The notes under the pieces: model-generated
Databases searched by the model: none
Seen by the model: only the letters and a program-made list of their open reading frames with translations
Told to the model about the DNA's origin: nothing
Translations under genes and position numbers: made by a program
NCBI RefSeq assembly: GCF_024362805.1
Contig: NZ_CP093299.1
Coordinates: 3,938,001 to 4,002,000, forward strand
Reading direction: 5' to 3'
Length of the DNA: 64,000 nt
DNA from: Salipaludibacillus sp. LMS25
GTDB lineage: Bacteria; Bacillota; Bacilli; Bacillales; Salisediminibacteriaceae
Shown here: piece by piece, positions 63,364 to 64,000 of the stretch
Layout: the number at the start of each line of letters is the position of its first letter
How positions within the stretch are numbered: the stretch's first letter is position 1

Positions 63364-64000
63364 ATGTTAATTGGTAATCGCTCGTGGCTATTTGAAAACA
63401 GACCAGTCATCACAAGTACAGGAGTTGTTGGTGGACCTTTCGAAAAAAAGGGGAAACTGACTGCGGATTTTCACAGCTTTTCAGATGATTTGTGGTTCGG
63501 AGAAGATAGTTATGAGAAGGCTCAGAAGAAATTTTTAGAAGAGGCGTGTCATGAAGCTCTGAATCAAGGCAATTTACAGAACGAGGATGTTCAATTTATT
63601 TTTGCAGGGGATCTGTTAAATCAAATTACGTCCACAAGCTTTGCTTGTCGAAGTCTTTCCATCCCGTATTTTGGGTTATTTGGCGCCTGTTCGACTTCAA
63701 TGGAAGGACTGGCTCTTGCGGCGTTTATCGTCAATGGAAATGGTGCTAATAATGTGCTGACGGGGTCTTCGAGTCATAATGCGGCTGTAGAGAAAACATT
63801 TAGATACCCAACAGAATATGGTTCTCAAAAGCCACCCACATCCCAATGGACCGTAACGGCTGCAGGTGTAGGAGTCGTGTCATCCTCAGGAACAGGACCT
63901 ATTGTAACGTCTGCCACTATAGGTAAAGTGATAGATGAAGGTTTAAAGGACCCTTATAATATGGGAGGCGCCATGGCACCTGCTGCTGTTGATACAATAA
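63364..64000 (+). CDS. spoVAD: Stage V sporulation protein AD, 3' end missing
   Basis: ATG 63364 follows AAGGAGGTGGCC and the frame is open to the window edge (about 212 residues seen). The thiolase-like start MLIGNRSWLFENRPVIT and the segments FGACSTSMEGLALAAF and NNVLTGSSSHNAAVEKTFRYP match SpoVAD, the DPA-binding subunit of the SpoVA complex. spoVAE is expected beyond the window. Confidence 0.94.
   Translation, partial: MLIGNRSWLFENRPVITSTGVVGGPFEKKGKLTADFHSFSDDLWFGEDSYEKAQKKFLEEACHEALNQGNLQNEDVQFIFAGDLLNQITSTSFACRSLSIPYFGLFGACSTSMEGLALAAFIVNGNGANNVLTGSSSHNAAVEKTFRYPTEYGSQKPPTSQWTVTAAGVGVVSSSGTGPIVTSATIGKVIDEGLKDPYNMGGAMAPAAVDTI

Overview
The window reads as a chromosomal segment of a low-GC, endospore-forming, flagellated member of the Bacillaceae. 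From 37 to 61 kb it follows the Bacillus subtilis backbone order: yqkF, nudF, yqxK, spoIIM, fur, yqzK, xerD, deoB, pupG, pdp, dacF, spoIIAA-AB-sigF, spoVAF, lysA, ppiB, ribD-E-BA-H-T, ypuF, scpA-scpB, ypuI. A NaChBac-type voltage-gated sodium channel next to tnrA points toward the alkaliphilic or haloalkaliphilic bacilli (inference).

Layout. 0-4.6 kb is a flagellar block: a FliK-like protein cut by the window edge, an FlhB-C-like protein, then fliS and flagellin behind a sigma-D promoter, then yaaR. 4.6-5.3 kb is an IS200-type insertion. 5.5-18.7 kb is a mixed metabolic and regulatory region: namA, cbpB, a YibQ-type deacetylase, tnrA with its own TnrA box, the sodium channel, an FAD oxidoreductase, proI, yqjQ, yfkJ, a methyltransferase and asnO. 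19.4-24.8 kb holds one very large SF1 helicase-phospholipase D gene of the type seen in Mokosh type II phage defence, broken by a 1652-bp IS. Deleting the IS with one copy of its target duplication restores an uninterrupted frame. 25-36.9 kb carries a carotenoid-desaturase-like gene, an SDR, a HAD phosphatase, a guanine-riboswitch xpt-permease operon, a PTS EIIA, the ycgR-ycgQ pair, uppP and a ResA-like thioredoxin. 37-61 kb is the conserved backbone, with a sigma-H promoter for spoIIA, a lysine riboswitch for lysA and an FMN riboswitch for the rib operon. 61-64 kb is a sporulation membrane cluster: DUF421, an unknown membrane protein, a YhcN/YlaJ lipoprotein, spoVAC and spoVAD, the last cut by the window end.

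Overlaid on the intergenic regions is a dispersed repeat family, about 157 bp when complete. Twelve copies are seen, ten bounded on both sides by TTTAT. Each folds as a nested long hairpin followed by a second hairpin. They resemble the mobile bcr1 repeats of the B. cereus group in length, boundary and structure. A second, unrelated repeat (about 150-215 bp) occurs at 25.1 and 27.2 kb.

Together the genes cover motility, nitrogen and purine control, nucleoside salvage, chromosome segregation and the forespore programme. The most interesting items are the interrupted defence gene, the TTTAT repeat family, the well-placed TnrA box and the uncharacterised palindrome over the ycgRQ promoter. All assignments are from reading the sequence; no database search was run.
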